Shown: positions 26,137-34,900 of the stretch, one piece after another
Position numbering within the stretch: position 1 is the first letter of the stretch
How the letters are laid out: the number at the start of each line of letters is the position of its first letter
NCBI GenBank assembly: GCA_947628655.1
Contig: CANRAS010000005.1
Coordinates: 62,001-126,000 of the forward strand
Length of the DNA: 64,000 nucleotides
From: an uncultured Clostridia bacterium
Lineage (GTDB): Bacteria > Bacillota > Clostridia > Oscillospirales > Ruminococcaceae
Reading direction: 5' to 3'
The notes under the pieces: model-generated
Database searches by the model: none
Told to the model about the DNA's origin: nothing
What the model saw: only the letters and a program-made list of their open reading frames with translations
Position numbers and translations under genes: made by a program

Positions 26137-26177
26137 GTTTATACTGAACTTTAAGATAAATTTAAGGAGGAAATATT

Positions 26178-26459
26178 ATGGCAGACGAAAAATTGTTGTA
26201 TTACAGAGGATTTCCGCTGATACGCAGCGGCGACACTATCTTCTACGGGAGCGGCGGCGATGAATTTGCGGCGAAACTCACGATAAAGGAAACCAAAACG
26301 ATAGCCGACGCGGAAGTTCCGAATAAGATTATGGTACAGCTTATCCCGCGCAGCCCCGCCGACGTCGGAAAGGCAAGAAAGGGCGAGTTCATAGGCTTTT
26401 ACGAGGCGCTGGACACCGCGCATATGTGGCTTTCCGAGGCGCTGTTCGGTGATAGCTGA
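26178..26459 (+). CDS. Small conserved-looking protein of unknown function
   Basis: I do not recognise this 93-aa soluble protein. It starts with ATG behind a strong AAGGAGG site. It has no membrane helix or Cys. Features are KLLYYRGFPLIRSGDTIFYG near the N-terminus, a central strand-rich part and a helical C-terminus (DTAHMWLSEAL). Codon use matches its neighbours, so it is probably native. It lies between the GldG-like gene and the tRNA, possibly as the last gene of the ABC operon (41-bp gap). Confidence 0.65.
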   Translation: MADEKLLYYRGFPLIRSGDTIFYGSGGDEFAAKLTIKETKTIADAEVPNKIMVQLIPRSPADVGKARKGEFIGFYEALDTAHMWLSEALFGDS

Positions 26460-26555
26460 CGCGAAACGTTTCACAGCAATAACAGTATGGATAGACAACT
26501 GCGCTCTATCTGTACTGTTCGCTGTGCGCTTTAACGCAAAGCCTGCAAAAACCCC

Positions 26556-26584
26556 TTGACATAATCGCCGTTTTGTGTTATAAT
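26556..26584 (+). promoter_or_regulatory. Sigma-A promoter of tRNA-Gly
   Basis: TTGACA (26556-26561), a 17-bp spacer and TATAAT (26579-26584): both hexamers match consensus exactly. The tRNA begins 18 bases downstream. Confidence 0.9.
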
Positions 26585-26602
26585 ATTATTACAGAATAAT
26601 AT

Positions 26603-26676
26603 GCGGATATAGTTTATCGGTAAAACATTAGCTTCCCAAGCTGAGGTGGTGGGTTCGACTCCCATTATCCGCTCCA
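26603..26676 (+). tRNA. tRNA-Gly(CCC)
   Basis: A 74-nt cloverleaf. The acceptor stem GCGGATA pairs with TATCCGC (26603-26609 with 26666-26672), with discriminator T and an encoded CCA (26674-26676). The D arm has GTTT/AAAC, the anticodon stem TTAGC/GCTGA holds loop TTCCCAA with anticodon CCC at 26635-26637, and the T arm has loop TTCGACT. It reads GGG glycine codons. It has its own promoter and terminator. Confidence 0.95.
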
Positions 26677-26680
26677 GTCT

Positions 26681-26717
26681 AAAAAATATCGCCCTGCGGA
26701 GCAGGGCATATTTTTTA
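26681..26717 (+). terminator. Terminator of tRNA-Gly
   Basis: GCCCTG / CAGGGC stem extended by A/T pairs (AAAAAATATC ... ATATTTTTT), so it can work in both directions. Confidence 0.85.
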
Positions 26718-26745
26718 AACGCAACGGGCTTTAAGGAGTTGGATT

Positions 26746-27210
26746 ATGAGGTACAAAAAAATTATAATTGTAATATCATTAATAATCTTAGCGTTTGTTA
26801 TTAGTATTGTGTTTTTTAATGTATCTCGCAATGCAGTATTTTCAGAATTGAACAGCTATATTTGTGAAAATCACAGTATAGTAAAATCTGTTGAATTTGA
26901 TAATAATCAATTCCACTCTTTTAATCACAGTAAGTTTATCATTTATGCAAATTCGAATTGCACCTTTAAACAGGCAAAAGAAATTTTTGAAGATTTTATA
27001 GATCACTTTTCGGATGAATTAATTGATAGGCTTCGAAGTGAAGTGCGTGGGAAAGCCTTTTTAAGTGTGGACTTTATAAATACAGATACCAATCAAAGAA
27101 TGTATGGCTTTGAAACGGATGATACGGAGAACTTTGTTCACTGGAAAGGCTTAGCTGTAGGAGGAATGGCAGAAATGAATAATTATACATTTGATAGGCG
27201 TGTTAATTAA
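26746..27210 (+). CDS. AT-rich orphan gene: single-helix membrane-anchored protein
   Basis: No family is recognised for this 154-aa protein. It has a basic start and one strongly hydrophobic helix (about 5-25), so it is a membrane-anchored or secreted protein with an extracellular part of about 125 residues. AAGGAG precedes the ATG. The gene is much richer in A/T than all neighbours, with many Asn, Ile, Phe and Lys codons ending in A or T. Together with its place 70 bp after a tRNA gene this suggests acquisition by transfer. No integrase or flanking direct repeat was seen. Confidence 0.6.
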   Translation: MRYKKIIIVISLIILAFVISIVFFNVSRNAVFSELNSYICENHSIVKSVEFDNNQFHSFNHSKFIIYANSNCTFKQAKEIFEDFIDHFSDELIDRLRSEVRGKAFLSVDFINTDTNQRMYGFETDDTENFVHWKGLAVGGMAEMNNYTFDRRVN

Positions 27211-27309
27211 GCACTCCGTGCAACATCGCTAGGGGCGCATTTTTCTAACCTCTTACTTCTCTCTAGCCCCTAGCCTCTTTTTTTCCAGCCTCTGGGAGGG
27301 GGCATTAAT

Positions 27310-27825
27310 ATGAAACGTTTTTTAATAATAATTTTAAGTCTTGTCGCGGCGATCTCGCTTGCCACGTTGGTTGTTAATATAAAATTCCGCATAGAGCGCC
27401 GCGGATGGTTAATTACAACGGCTGAGATAACATTCATCGGTCTGCCGGACGGCATTGTTTTCGGAACGTTTACGGATTATAACGGCAAAGTTCATTCGGA
27501 ATACTATTTGTACTTAGACGGCAGATTTCAACGGTTTCTTAATCCTATGCCTCTAAAACCGGAAACTTATGTCGGCAGAACTGTAAGAATTATGTATGAT
27601 CCGTCCACGGTAGAATCGGAAGGACCTTACACAATTACCACCGAAAACGGAGACACCATTACTCCTCATCGGTATATTGACATCGAAAGCTATGACAACT
27701 GGCTGCGGCACATGATCGTTTTTGGAATTGTTTTTGTTGTTTCATGCACGCCTATTGTTGTAGTCTGCGTTAAAACTGTTCGGAAAAAGAGGGCGCAAAG
27801 CGACGATACGAAAACAGCGCCGTAA
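27310..27825 (+). CDS. Two-helix membrane protein, DUF3592-like
   Basis: The 171-aa product has a membrane helix at each end (about 5-25 and 135-157) and between them a small beta-rich domain with DYNGKVHSEYYLYLDG and a YVGRTVRIMYDPSTVES segment. This last pattern (G-x-x-V-x-I-x-Y-D-P) is typical of DUF3592 proteins, which have no known function. A GGGAGGGGGC site lies just upstream of the ATG. Base composition is intermediate between the AT-rich gene before it and the core genes. Confidence 0.6.
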   Translation: MKRFLIIILSLVAAISLATLVVNIKFRIERRGWLITTAEITFIGLPDGIVFGTFTDYNGKVHSEYYLYLDGRFQRFLNPMPLKPETYVGRTVRIMYDPSTVESEGPYTITTENGDTITPHRYIDIESYDNWLRHMIVFGIVFVVSCTPIVVVCVKTVRKKRAQSDDTKTAP

Positions 27826-28055
27826 TAAGCGCACAGAGGAAGTGTTTAACGGCAGGACGTTCCCGCCATATTGACACACTACGTTTCGCAAAATACCGTG
27901 GAACATTGCGGGGTTTATCTTCTAGGTTCGCGTTACGCTTGGTCGTTAGTTGCTCGTTGCGTTCCGCGTAACATTGCCAAGGACGCAGCTTGCGCCGCTT
28001 TTTATCTCGCAGCAGCCTTTTTCTATCCTCTAGACGAGCAAGGGAGTTGTTTTAA

Positions 28056-28586
28056 TTATTTGCTCTGAAAAGAATTAAACCACGCCCTGTCTTCAAACGC
28101 CTTTTTCTTAGGGGACGCGGGTTCGGTTTTGGCAATCCCGACAGGTAAAAAGCATACCAAATCATAATCGTCGGGTACATTTAAAATCTTTGCCATTTTA
28201 TGACAAATCTTGTCCTCATCGGTAATATGCCCCTCGTACCAACAGCTCTGATATCCGAGTTCAACTATTGCGAGGAGCATATTTTCTATGGCGGCGGAAT
28301 AATCCTGCACCGCAAAGCACCTATCCCGATATGCATTAACCCTTTGAGTAAGAACACAAATTATACTGGGCGCTGTTTCTCCGACAGGCGGATCTATGAC
28401 TTCGTGCAGTTTATTAAGCGTTTCCTTGTCGTCTACGGCTATCAAACTTGTTGTTTGCTTATTACAGCCTGATGGTGCGCTTAATCCTGCTTTCATAATA
28501 GTTATTAAATCTTCTCTTGGAACAGGTTCGGACTTATATTCTCCTCTGTAACTGCGTCGGTTGAAAATAGTATCTAAAACATTCAA
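28056..28586 (-). CDS. Nitroreductase-family flavoprotein
   Basis: This 176-aa cytoplasmic protein belongs to the FMN-dependent nitroreductase family. It shows the N-terminal FMN-phosphate motif NRRSYRGEY (about 8-16), the APSGCNKQT segment (about 35-43), and the C-terminal cofactor segment of the small nitroreductases (CFLPVGIAKTEP, about 145-156). It reduces an unknown organic substrate with NAD(P)H or reduced ferredoxin. The ATG at 28586 follows AAGGAGG, and a consensus sigma-A promoter lies at 28649-28677. It is transcribed alone. Confidence 0.85.
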   Translation of the reverse strand: MNVLDTIFNRRSYRGEYKSEPVPREDLITIMKAGLSAPSGCNKQTTSLIAVDDKETLNKLHEVIDPPVGETAPSIICVLTQRVNAYRDRCFAVQDYSAAIENMLLAIVELGYQSCWYEGHITDEDKICHKMAKILNVPDDYDLVCFLPVGIAKTEPASPKKKAFEDRAWFNSFQSK

Positions 28587-28648
28587 TCTGTTTGCCTCCT
28601 TTGAAATTTGATTTATGCGGACAAGCCGATTACTTACCCTTACAGTTT

Positions 28649-28677
28649 ATTATACCAAATCATATTGGAAATGTCAA
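28649..28677 (-). promoter_or_regulatory. Sigma-A promoter of the nitroreductase gene
   Basis: On the minus strand: TTGACA (28677-28672), a 17-bp spacer, TATAAT (28654-28649). Both hexamers are perfect. Confidence 0.88.
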
Positions 28678-28680
28678 CTG

Positions 28681-28860
28681 CTGATATGCCCGTCCGCGGA
28701 ACATTGCGGGATAAGGGCGCGGGGCGCTTGGGCAGATAAACGCCGAACCGTGCGGTAACAGCGACCCTCTCCCGACCGCAGGAGGGGAGTGGGCTTTGTA
28801 ATTATGCTCGTGCGCTTTCCCCGCCGTCGGCGGGGCAAGCGCTGTTTTTTTGTGCAAAAT
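28681..28860. repeat. Intergenic palindromes between divergent genes
   Basis: No gene is seen. The stretch contains imperfect CCCTCTCC ... GGAGGGGAG and perfect CCCCGCC-GTC-GGCGGGG hairpins (about 28768-28792 and 28819-28835) of the same style as at 270-298. The second one is followed by GCGCTGTTTTTTT and could act as a plus-strand terminator. Confidence 0.5.
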
Positions 28861-28915
28861 TCCTAAATTCTTCCATAATAATTCTCAAAATCTGAAAAAA
28901 TTTACTAAAACACTA

Positions 28916-28944
28916 TTGAAAAATTCAGCCAAACGTGGTATAAT
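28916..28944 (+). promoter_or_regulatory. Sigma-A promoter of the PocR-MCP gene
   Basis: TTGAAA (28916-28921), a 17-bp spacer and TATAAT (28939-28944), 87 bp before the start codon. Confidence 0.82.
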
Positions 28945-28959
28945 ATTTTCAAGAATATA

Positions 28960-28997
28960 TTCACACCTGTTGCGAAAATCTGCGGGTGCGGTGTGAA
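28960..28997 (+). promoter_or_regulatory. Leader hairpin of the PocR-MCP mRNA
   Basis: TTCACACC (28960-28967) can pair with GGTGTGAA (28990-28997) in the 5' leader, with further weak pairing inside. It does not match a riboswitch that I recognise. It may be a regulatory stem or an mRNA-stabilising hairpin. Confidence 0.4.
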
Positions 28998-29030
28998 AAC
29001 TATAAATTAAATGTAAAGGTGCGGTTTGCT

Positions 29031-30047
29031 ATGGATCTTGAAAACATAACGTTGTTGGACGTTATCGACCGACAAACACTTCAATCACTTCAGGACGCGT
29101 TTGCGAACGCCACGGGTATGGCGGCTCTCGCGACCGATGTCACAGGCTCGGTAACTCAGCTGAGCAACCCTACGGACTTTTGTATGAACCTTACAAGAAA
29201 ATCTCCCGTCGGCTGTGAACGCTGTAATCAATGCGATTTGCAGGGCGGCGCGGAGTCGTCGCGCACGGGACGTCCGTCCGTGTATTTTTGCCACGGCGGG
29301 CTTGTCGATTTTGCCGCGCCGATTATGCTGAACGGACGGCATATCGGTTCTCTTATCGGCGGACAAATTCTCACCGAAGAACCCGACGACAACAAATTCC
29401 GCAAAATCGCTCTCGAAATCGGCGTTGACCCCGATGAATATGTGCGCGCTTTACATAAAATAAAAGTAGTTCCGAAAAGTCAGGTGGACGCCGCCGCGCA
29501 GTTGCTTTATCAAATGGCTAACGCGCTGTCCGACGTCGGCTATCAAAAGGCTATAGCGCAGAGTAAAGCGGAGCGTACCGATAAAGCCGTTGAGGATATT
29601 CAACGCAGTTTTGTTCAAATAAATCAGCAGACAAAGTCCGCTGTTGAGGAAATCAGAGCGCTGTCCGACAACTTTACGTCGATTAAAGAATCGGCGGCGT
29701 CTACGGCAAAGGCAGTCGAGATTACCGACAACATCACAAAAATGATAGGCAACGCGTCCTCGCAGCTTACGCTGATTGGCTTTAACGCGTCAATTGAGGC
29801 AAAGCGCGCGGGTTCTGCGGGCGCGGGATTTAACGTAATCGCGCAGGAAGTGCGCACGTTAGCGGACAAGAACACAAAGCAGGCGGCGGAAATCGAAAAC
29901 ACTCTGCACGGCATAAAGAAAGCTATGACCGATATTAACGAGCAGATAAAGGGCGTTTATTCGGCAATAGAAAAGGCAGAAGATGATATTGAAAAACTCC
30001 GCGAAATGCTCGCGAATGTCGATGAAATGGTGACGAATATCAAGTAA
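29031..30047 (+). CDS. Soluble PocR-domain methyl-accepting-type sensor
   Basis: This 338-aa protein joins an N-terminal PocR ligand-binding domain (about 5-170; Cys cluster GCERCNQCD, then YFCHGGLVDFAAPI and GSLIGGQIL) to a short methyl-accepting chemotaxis signalling domain (about 215-335; hairpin tip LTLIGFNASIEAKRAG, then EVRTLADKN). There is no membrane helix, so it is cytoplasmic. PocR domains sense small diols or related compounds; the MCP tip normally contacts CheA/CheW. No che gene is in the window. The open frame reaches upstream to 28986, but ATG 29031 has AAAGGTG at the right distance. Confidence 0.85.
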   Translation: MDLENITLLDVIDRQTLQSLQDAFANATGMAALATDVTGSVTQLSNPTDFCMNLTRKSPVGCERCNQCDLQGGAESSRTGRPSVYFCHGGLVDFAAPIMLNGRHIGSLIGGQILTEEPDDNKFRKIALEIGVDPDEYVRALHKIKVVPKSQVDAAAQLLYQMANALSDVGYQKAIAQSKAERTDKAVEDIQRSFVQINQQTKSAVEEIRALSDNFTSIKESAASTAKAVEITDNITKMIGNASSQLTLIGFNASIEAKRAGSAGAGFNVIAQEVRTLADKNTKQAAEIENTLHGIKKAMTDINEQIKGVYSAIEKAEDDIEKLREMLANVDEMVTNIK

Positions 30048-30500
30048 AAACGCGCCCCGCGCGGGGCGCGGGGTTAGCGGTGAAACGCATGCCAACGCGG
30101 ACAGAATATTCACGGGCGTTAAGTAAATAGCGAACGCGTTTTTATGGAAATTTGCGCTTGACGATTACCGAAACGCGCCCCGCGCGGAGTGTGGGGTTAG
30201 CGGTGAAACGCGTGCTAATGCGGACAGAATATTCACTAGTGTTAAGTAAATAGCAAATGCGTTTTTTAGTAAACTTGCGCTTGACATTTAACAAAACGCT
30301 CCCCGCGCGGGGCGCGGGATTAGCGCTGAACCGCGTGAAAATGCGAACAGAATATTCACGAGTGTTAAGCAAATAGCGACTGCGTTTTTGTGGAAACTTT
30401 CGCTTGACGATTAACAAAACGCGCCCCGCGCAGGGCGCGGGATTGGCGGTGAAACGCGTGCCAGCTTATACTAAATGTTCACGAGCGTTAAGCAATTCTT
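30048..30500. repeat. 123-bp tandem repeat, about 3.7 copies
   Basis: Unit boundaries are about 30048, 30171, 30294 and 30417; the fourth copy fades near 30500. Each unit starts with a CGCGCCCCGCGCGGGGCGCG-like palindrome, followed by GGTGAAACGCGTGC, GGACAGAATATTCAC, GTTAAGTAAATAGC, GCGTTTTT and CGCTTGAC. The array begins directly after the stop codon of the PocR-MCP gene and ends about 60 bp before the alcohol dehydrogenase. Because 123 is a multiple of three, one minus-strand frame stays open with a 41-aa period (30142-30417); no ribosome binding site supports translation. Confidence 0.85.
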
Positions 30501-30559
30501 CTGTAACCTACCGCATTGTAATGCGGAAAAATATATTTATATGAAAGGAAATTAGAGTT

Positions 30560-31705
30560 ATGAATCGTTTTGTTCTGAATGAAACCTCCTATCACGGAAA
30601 GGGCGCGATTTCGGCTGTTGCCGACGAGGCAAAGGGGAGAGGGTTTAAAAAGGCTTTTGTGTGTTCCGACCCCGATCTTATCAAGTTCAACGTCACAAAG
30701 AAAGTCACCGATGTGCTTGACGGCGCGGGGCTTGCTTATGATATTTATTCGGACATCAAGCCTAACCCGACAATCGAAAACGTTCAGCACGGAGTAGAGG
30801 AGTTCAAAAAGAGCGGCGCGGATTATATCGTAGCAATCGGCGGCGGTTCGTCGATGGATACCGCGAAAGCGATAGGCATTATCATCAACAATCCCGAATT
30901 TGCCGATGTCAGAAGTCTTGAGGGCGTTGCCCCGACAAAAAAGGCGTGCGTTCCGATAATCGCCGTTCCGACAACGGCGGGTACGGCGGCGGAGGTTACG
31001 ATAAACTACGTTATTACCGATGTAGAGAAAGACAGGAAAATGGTCTGCGTAGATCCGCACGATATTCCGATTGTAGCCGTGGTTGACCCGGATATGATGA
31101 GCACAATGCCCGCGTCGCTGACGGCGGCAACGGGTATGGACGCGCTGACGCACGCTATCGAGGGATATATCACAAAAGCCGCGTGGGAACTGTCGGATAT
31201 GTTCCATTTGAAAGCAATAGAAATAATCGCACGTTCTCTGCGCGGTGCTGTCAAGAACGACGGCGAGGGTCGCGAGGGTATGGCGCTCGGTCAATATGTC
31301 GCGGGAATGGGATTTTCAAATGTCGGTCTGGGAATAGTTCACTCGATGGCGCACCCGCTCGGCGCATTGTATGATACCCCTCACGGAATTGCGAACGCTA
31401 TTATTCTCCCGACGGTTATGGAATACAACGCGCCCGCGACAGGCGAAAAGTACCGTGATATAGCAAAGGCTATGGGAGTAGAGGATACTGAAAAAATGTC
31501 GCAGGAAGAATACCGCAAGGCGGCTATTGACGCGGTAAAACAGCTTTCCAAGGACGTTGGTATCCCCGATAATCTGAAAGAAATCGTAAAGCCCGAAGAT
31601 GTTACGTTCCTGGCGCAGTCGGCGTTTGACGACGCCTGCAGACCGGGCAACCCAAGAGATACGAGTGTGGAAGAAATAGCAGAACTTTACAAAAAGTTGC
31701 TTTAA
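30560..31705 (+). CDS. Iron-containing alcohol dehydrogenase (FucO/lactaldehyde reductase-like)
   Basis: The 381-aa protein is a group III (Fe2+) NAD(P)-dependent alcohol dehydrogenase. It has the cofactor loop GGGSSMDTAKA (about 94-104), the family signature in ATGMDALTHAIEGY (about 190-203, Asp and His metal ligands), and the further metal His residues in GIVHSMAHPLGALYDTPHG (about 260-278). The closest functional types are lactaldehyde reductase/1,2-propanediol oxidoreductase and 1,3-propanediol or butanol dehydrogenases; sequence alone does not choose. AAGGAAA precedes the ATG. Its upstream neighbour is a PocR-domain sensor. Confidence 0.9.
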   Translation: MNRFVLNETSYHGKGAISAVADEAKGRGFKKAFVCSDPDLIKFNVTKKVTDVLDGAGLAYDIYSDIKPNPTIENVQHGVEEFKKSGADYIVAIGGGSSMDTAKAIGIIINNPEFADVRSLEGVAPTKKACVPIIAVPTTAGTAAEVTINYVITDVEKDRKMVCVDPHDIPIVAVVDPDMMSTMPASLTAATGMDALTHAIEGYITKAAWELSDMFHLKAIEIIARSLRGAVKNDGEGREGMALGQYVAGMGFSNVGLGIVHSMAHPLGALYDTPHGIANAIILPTVMEYNAPATGEKYRDIAKAMGVEDTEKMSQEEYRKAAIDAVKQLSKDVGIPDNLKEIVKPEDVTFLAQSAFDDACRPGNPRDTSVEEIAELYKKLL

Positions 31706-31944
31706 GAAGTAAGTGAGCAATCCGTTTTGCGGATTGCCCTCAAACAGCAGGCTTCGCCCGCTGTTTGGTAAGCGGTAAGACCTTTAGGTAAATTACGCTG
31801 ACGCACTATCAAAACTCGCCCTCTCCCGCGGTAGGCGGAGAGGGCGAGTTACTATTACTATTTACTCAGCACTGTGAACTGTAAACTGTTTACGGCGGGG
31901 GAGGGGCTTAATACTTTGTACTATGCGCTATAAACTGTAAATGT
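31706..31944. terminator. Terminators and palindromes between convergent genes
   Basis: GCAATCCG/CGGATTGC (31717-31724 with 31730-31737) lies just after the alcohol dehydrogenase stop. A 14-bp stem (31813-31826 with 31837-31850) read on the minus strand is followed by TTTT and probably ends the GHKL operon. Heptad motifs of the AACTGTAAACTG and ACTATGCGCTAT type follow (31867-31942). Confidence 0.65.
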
Positions 31945-34900
31945 TTACTCGCCTTGCATAGGCTCTGTACTAGGCTTTCTGGGTTTTACGCCCTCCGGCG
32001 CGGGATAGCGCGGTTTCATTACTCTGTCGGAGTGCTGTGCGGCGGGTTTATGGGAGTTCGCGTTACCGCCTACCGACTGCATCATCGGCTCTACGGACGG
32101 TTTCTTCGGCGCGGGGGTTGGCGTTATCGGCACTTCCTTGATTATCGTTTCACCTATCTCTATCTCGTCAATAGCATTTTTCTGTTCAGCCTGCGCCCTG
32201 GCGGGTTCGGATTTCGGTGTGGACTGCGACGCTGGCTTAGCGGGTTCGGAGAACTGTTCCGCGGGCTTTGTTTCTTCCGCCGCGGGCGGATTGCCCATAT
32301 TGTCCTCAAACCACTTCGCCGCCATCATCGGCGTTAATACCATATCGAATATCTCGGTCGCGCCCTCGAATACCGTTTCAGCGGGGATATTTCCGTTCGC
32401 GTTCGGTTCGCAAATATCGTAGCAAAGCTGACGGCGGTATTTTATACGGCAATACAGGAACTCAGGCGGGATAGCGTCGATTTCCGATATTTCTTCAAGC
32501 CAGCGGAACGGCGTCATACCGCCTATGCTGATGTCGTCGATAAGCCAGCCCGCCGCCGTGTCGGCGTCGTTATGGCAAAGGTACAGCGCAAAGTTGAACT
32601 TCTGCTCCCTTTCGCCGTTCATCAGCCCAATTGAAAATCTCTTGACAACAAAGCTGTTGAGAATGCCCGTTTCATATCCGCAGCACGGGCAGACACCGCC
32701 GTAACCGTACAGTTTAGCGTTTATGTCGCGTGCAAAGTAATTGCGGTACGCTTTATGATTGTTCTTTTCATAGCCCGCTATCCTGCGAACCTGCGCGCGC
32801 AGGTCGTCAAATTCCGCGCGTGTTATCGTCGGAACGGGCTTGTAGTAATACGGCAGTTGGTCGATAATCACGAAGTTCGGCTCTTCCGTACCCGAATAAA
32901 GCCCGCGCAGGCGGTCTTTGTTCTCGCCCGTCAGAATAAACTCTACAAATCCCGCGTACTGCGGTTTCGTCATATTATCGCGCAGGATAACGAATTTCGC
33001 GGCGTTCGCCTTGTCCTCGTCGGAAATCGGCGACGTAATATCCACGATTTTCTTTAACTTGTTGTCATTGTCGAGCAGGACAATCTTGTCAAGTCCCAAA
33101 TCGCACACATACATTTTGGAAAGCAGAGCCTCTGCTTCCTCCGCGTTTCCTGCTTCGGGAAGAACGGACAGCACTTCGTTAATATCAAAGCTGAACCGCC
33201 CCGACGTAAACACGAAGTCGAACTCGCGGTTATTCAGCAGACCGCTTTCTATAAGCGCGTAAACATCGCCAACGATGTCAAGCAGGTCTGCCGTGGAAAT
33301 ATTCGGCGGAATGATAAACTGTTTGCCGTAAACGGAGAAACGATAACGCTTGTTAATATCAAGCGCGAGTGTGATGTCCCCGCCTTGCGATTTGATTTCC
33401 TTTAAGAACTGAACGGTATCTTTGCCGTTTGTGAACGAGTTTACCATCAACGTGGAAATCTGGTTGAATATCTGGTGGTTCTCAAAGCGCATTTCGTGCG
33501 CCGCAAGAACGTCGTAAGCCTTTTTGAGGTTGCCGATATTTATTTTGGAAATCTCGAACTGTATCTTCGCCGTACCCGATTTTACGACAAGCTGGAAATA
33601 CTTCATCGAAATGCGGTAGTTCTCGCCGAACATCTCGTCGATAATGTCGAACGTCTTTGCGAGAGCGTCCTCGTCGTTCACCTGACCGTTTACGATGCTT
33701 TCGGAGAGTTTCAGACTGATTATGCTGATAAAGCTGTTGGACAGCTCGTAATCCTTTATCTTCTTCCCGCCGTCCGACGGCATAAAGTACTGTTCGCCCT
33801 CGTAATAGAACGAATACAAAAACTCGTCCCCGCCCTCGTCCGTTCCGGGTACTATCCAATTGTACTTTGCGACAAGCACATGGTTATCGTCCTTGCCGTA
33901 CCAGCCGTTCATATTTTCAATATCCGCGTACAGTTGCTTTAAAGCAGTGCCGTCGAGGTGGTCTTCTTTCGAGATATTGTCGTTCTCCGAGAAGAAACCG
34001 TGTTCGCGCAGATGTGAGAACAGCACGGGTTTTTCGTCGTTCGGGAACTGAATGGAGATACTGTCGGTAAACTTGTCTTTCAGTCCCTTTACTATCGCAC
34101 TGCTGTTTATATAATTGTAGAAGAACTCGAAAACATACTGTTTCGGGCGGAGCATATAATGTTCGGGGTCGTCCTGACGCTGAACAAGTTCCAGCACGAA
34201 CATATTTTTATACCGTTCCGTAACGTTGAGTATACCTTGCTCTATCTTTTCGGAACACTCTTCAAGCGAATCATACTTTATTCCCGAACGGTTATTCGTG
34301 ATATACTTATTCGGCACGGAAACAAAGAACGCCGAAAGCTGATCCGTCACAAACTTCTGATTTGACGCGTTTACAAAACCCGTAAGTTCAAACGTCGAGA
34401 AGTAGTTATACTTGTTCATCAGCACCTTTGCCGCATCGCGCTTCGCGCCCGAAATGGCATACGGGATAAGGTACACGAAATCGTTGTACTCTGCGTGGAT
34501 AAAGTCCGCTACGCTCTTGCCGTTTTCGGAAAAGCGCACCTTGGGAATATCGTTTTCGCCTTTGGAGAACTGTTGTATCTTATAGACAACTTCGGGCTTG
34601 CCGTAATTTATAACTGCGATATTGAACGTTCTTTCCTTGCACTCCTCGTTGTCCGTCGCTTTGAGGTTCTTTTTTCTGATGAACGCAAAGCAAAGGTCAA
34701 CCATATTAATATAACTGCCCTTTTTGGAAGTAAGCGTAATCAGATTTTCGTGGAGCGTCTGCTGTTCTTCGATAGGCAGAGCGAACACGACTTCCGTATG
34801 CGGGAACGGCGTGCCGTTAAGTTCAAGTTCGCGGACTTTCAATATTCCGTCGTCGTTTACTACGCGCAGGGAATACTCGTTAGAGCGCATTTTGAACCAA

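Noticed and set aside
28960..28997. Cobalamin or other known riboswitch before the PocR-MCP gene
   Set aside because: The leader is too short and lacks known riboswitch core motifs; only a simple stem is present.
30142..30417. 91-codon minus-strand frame with a 41-aa repeat
   Set aside because: It arises because the 123-bp tandem repeat is a multiple of three; no start signal is visible.
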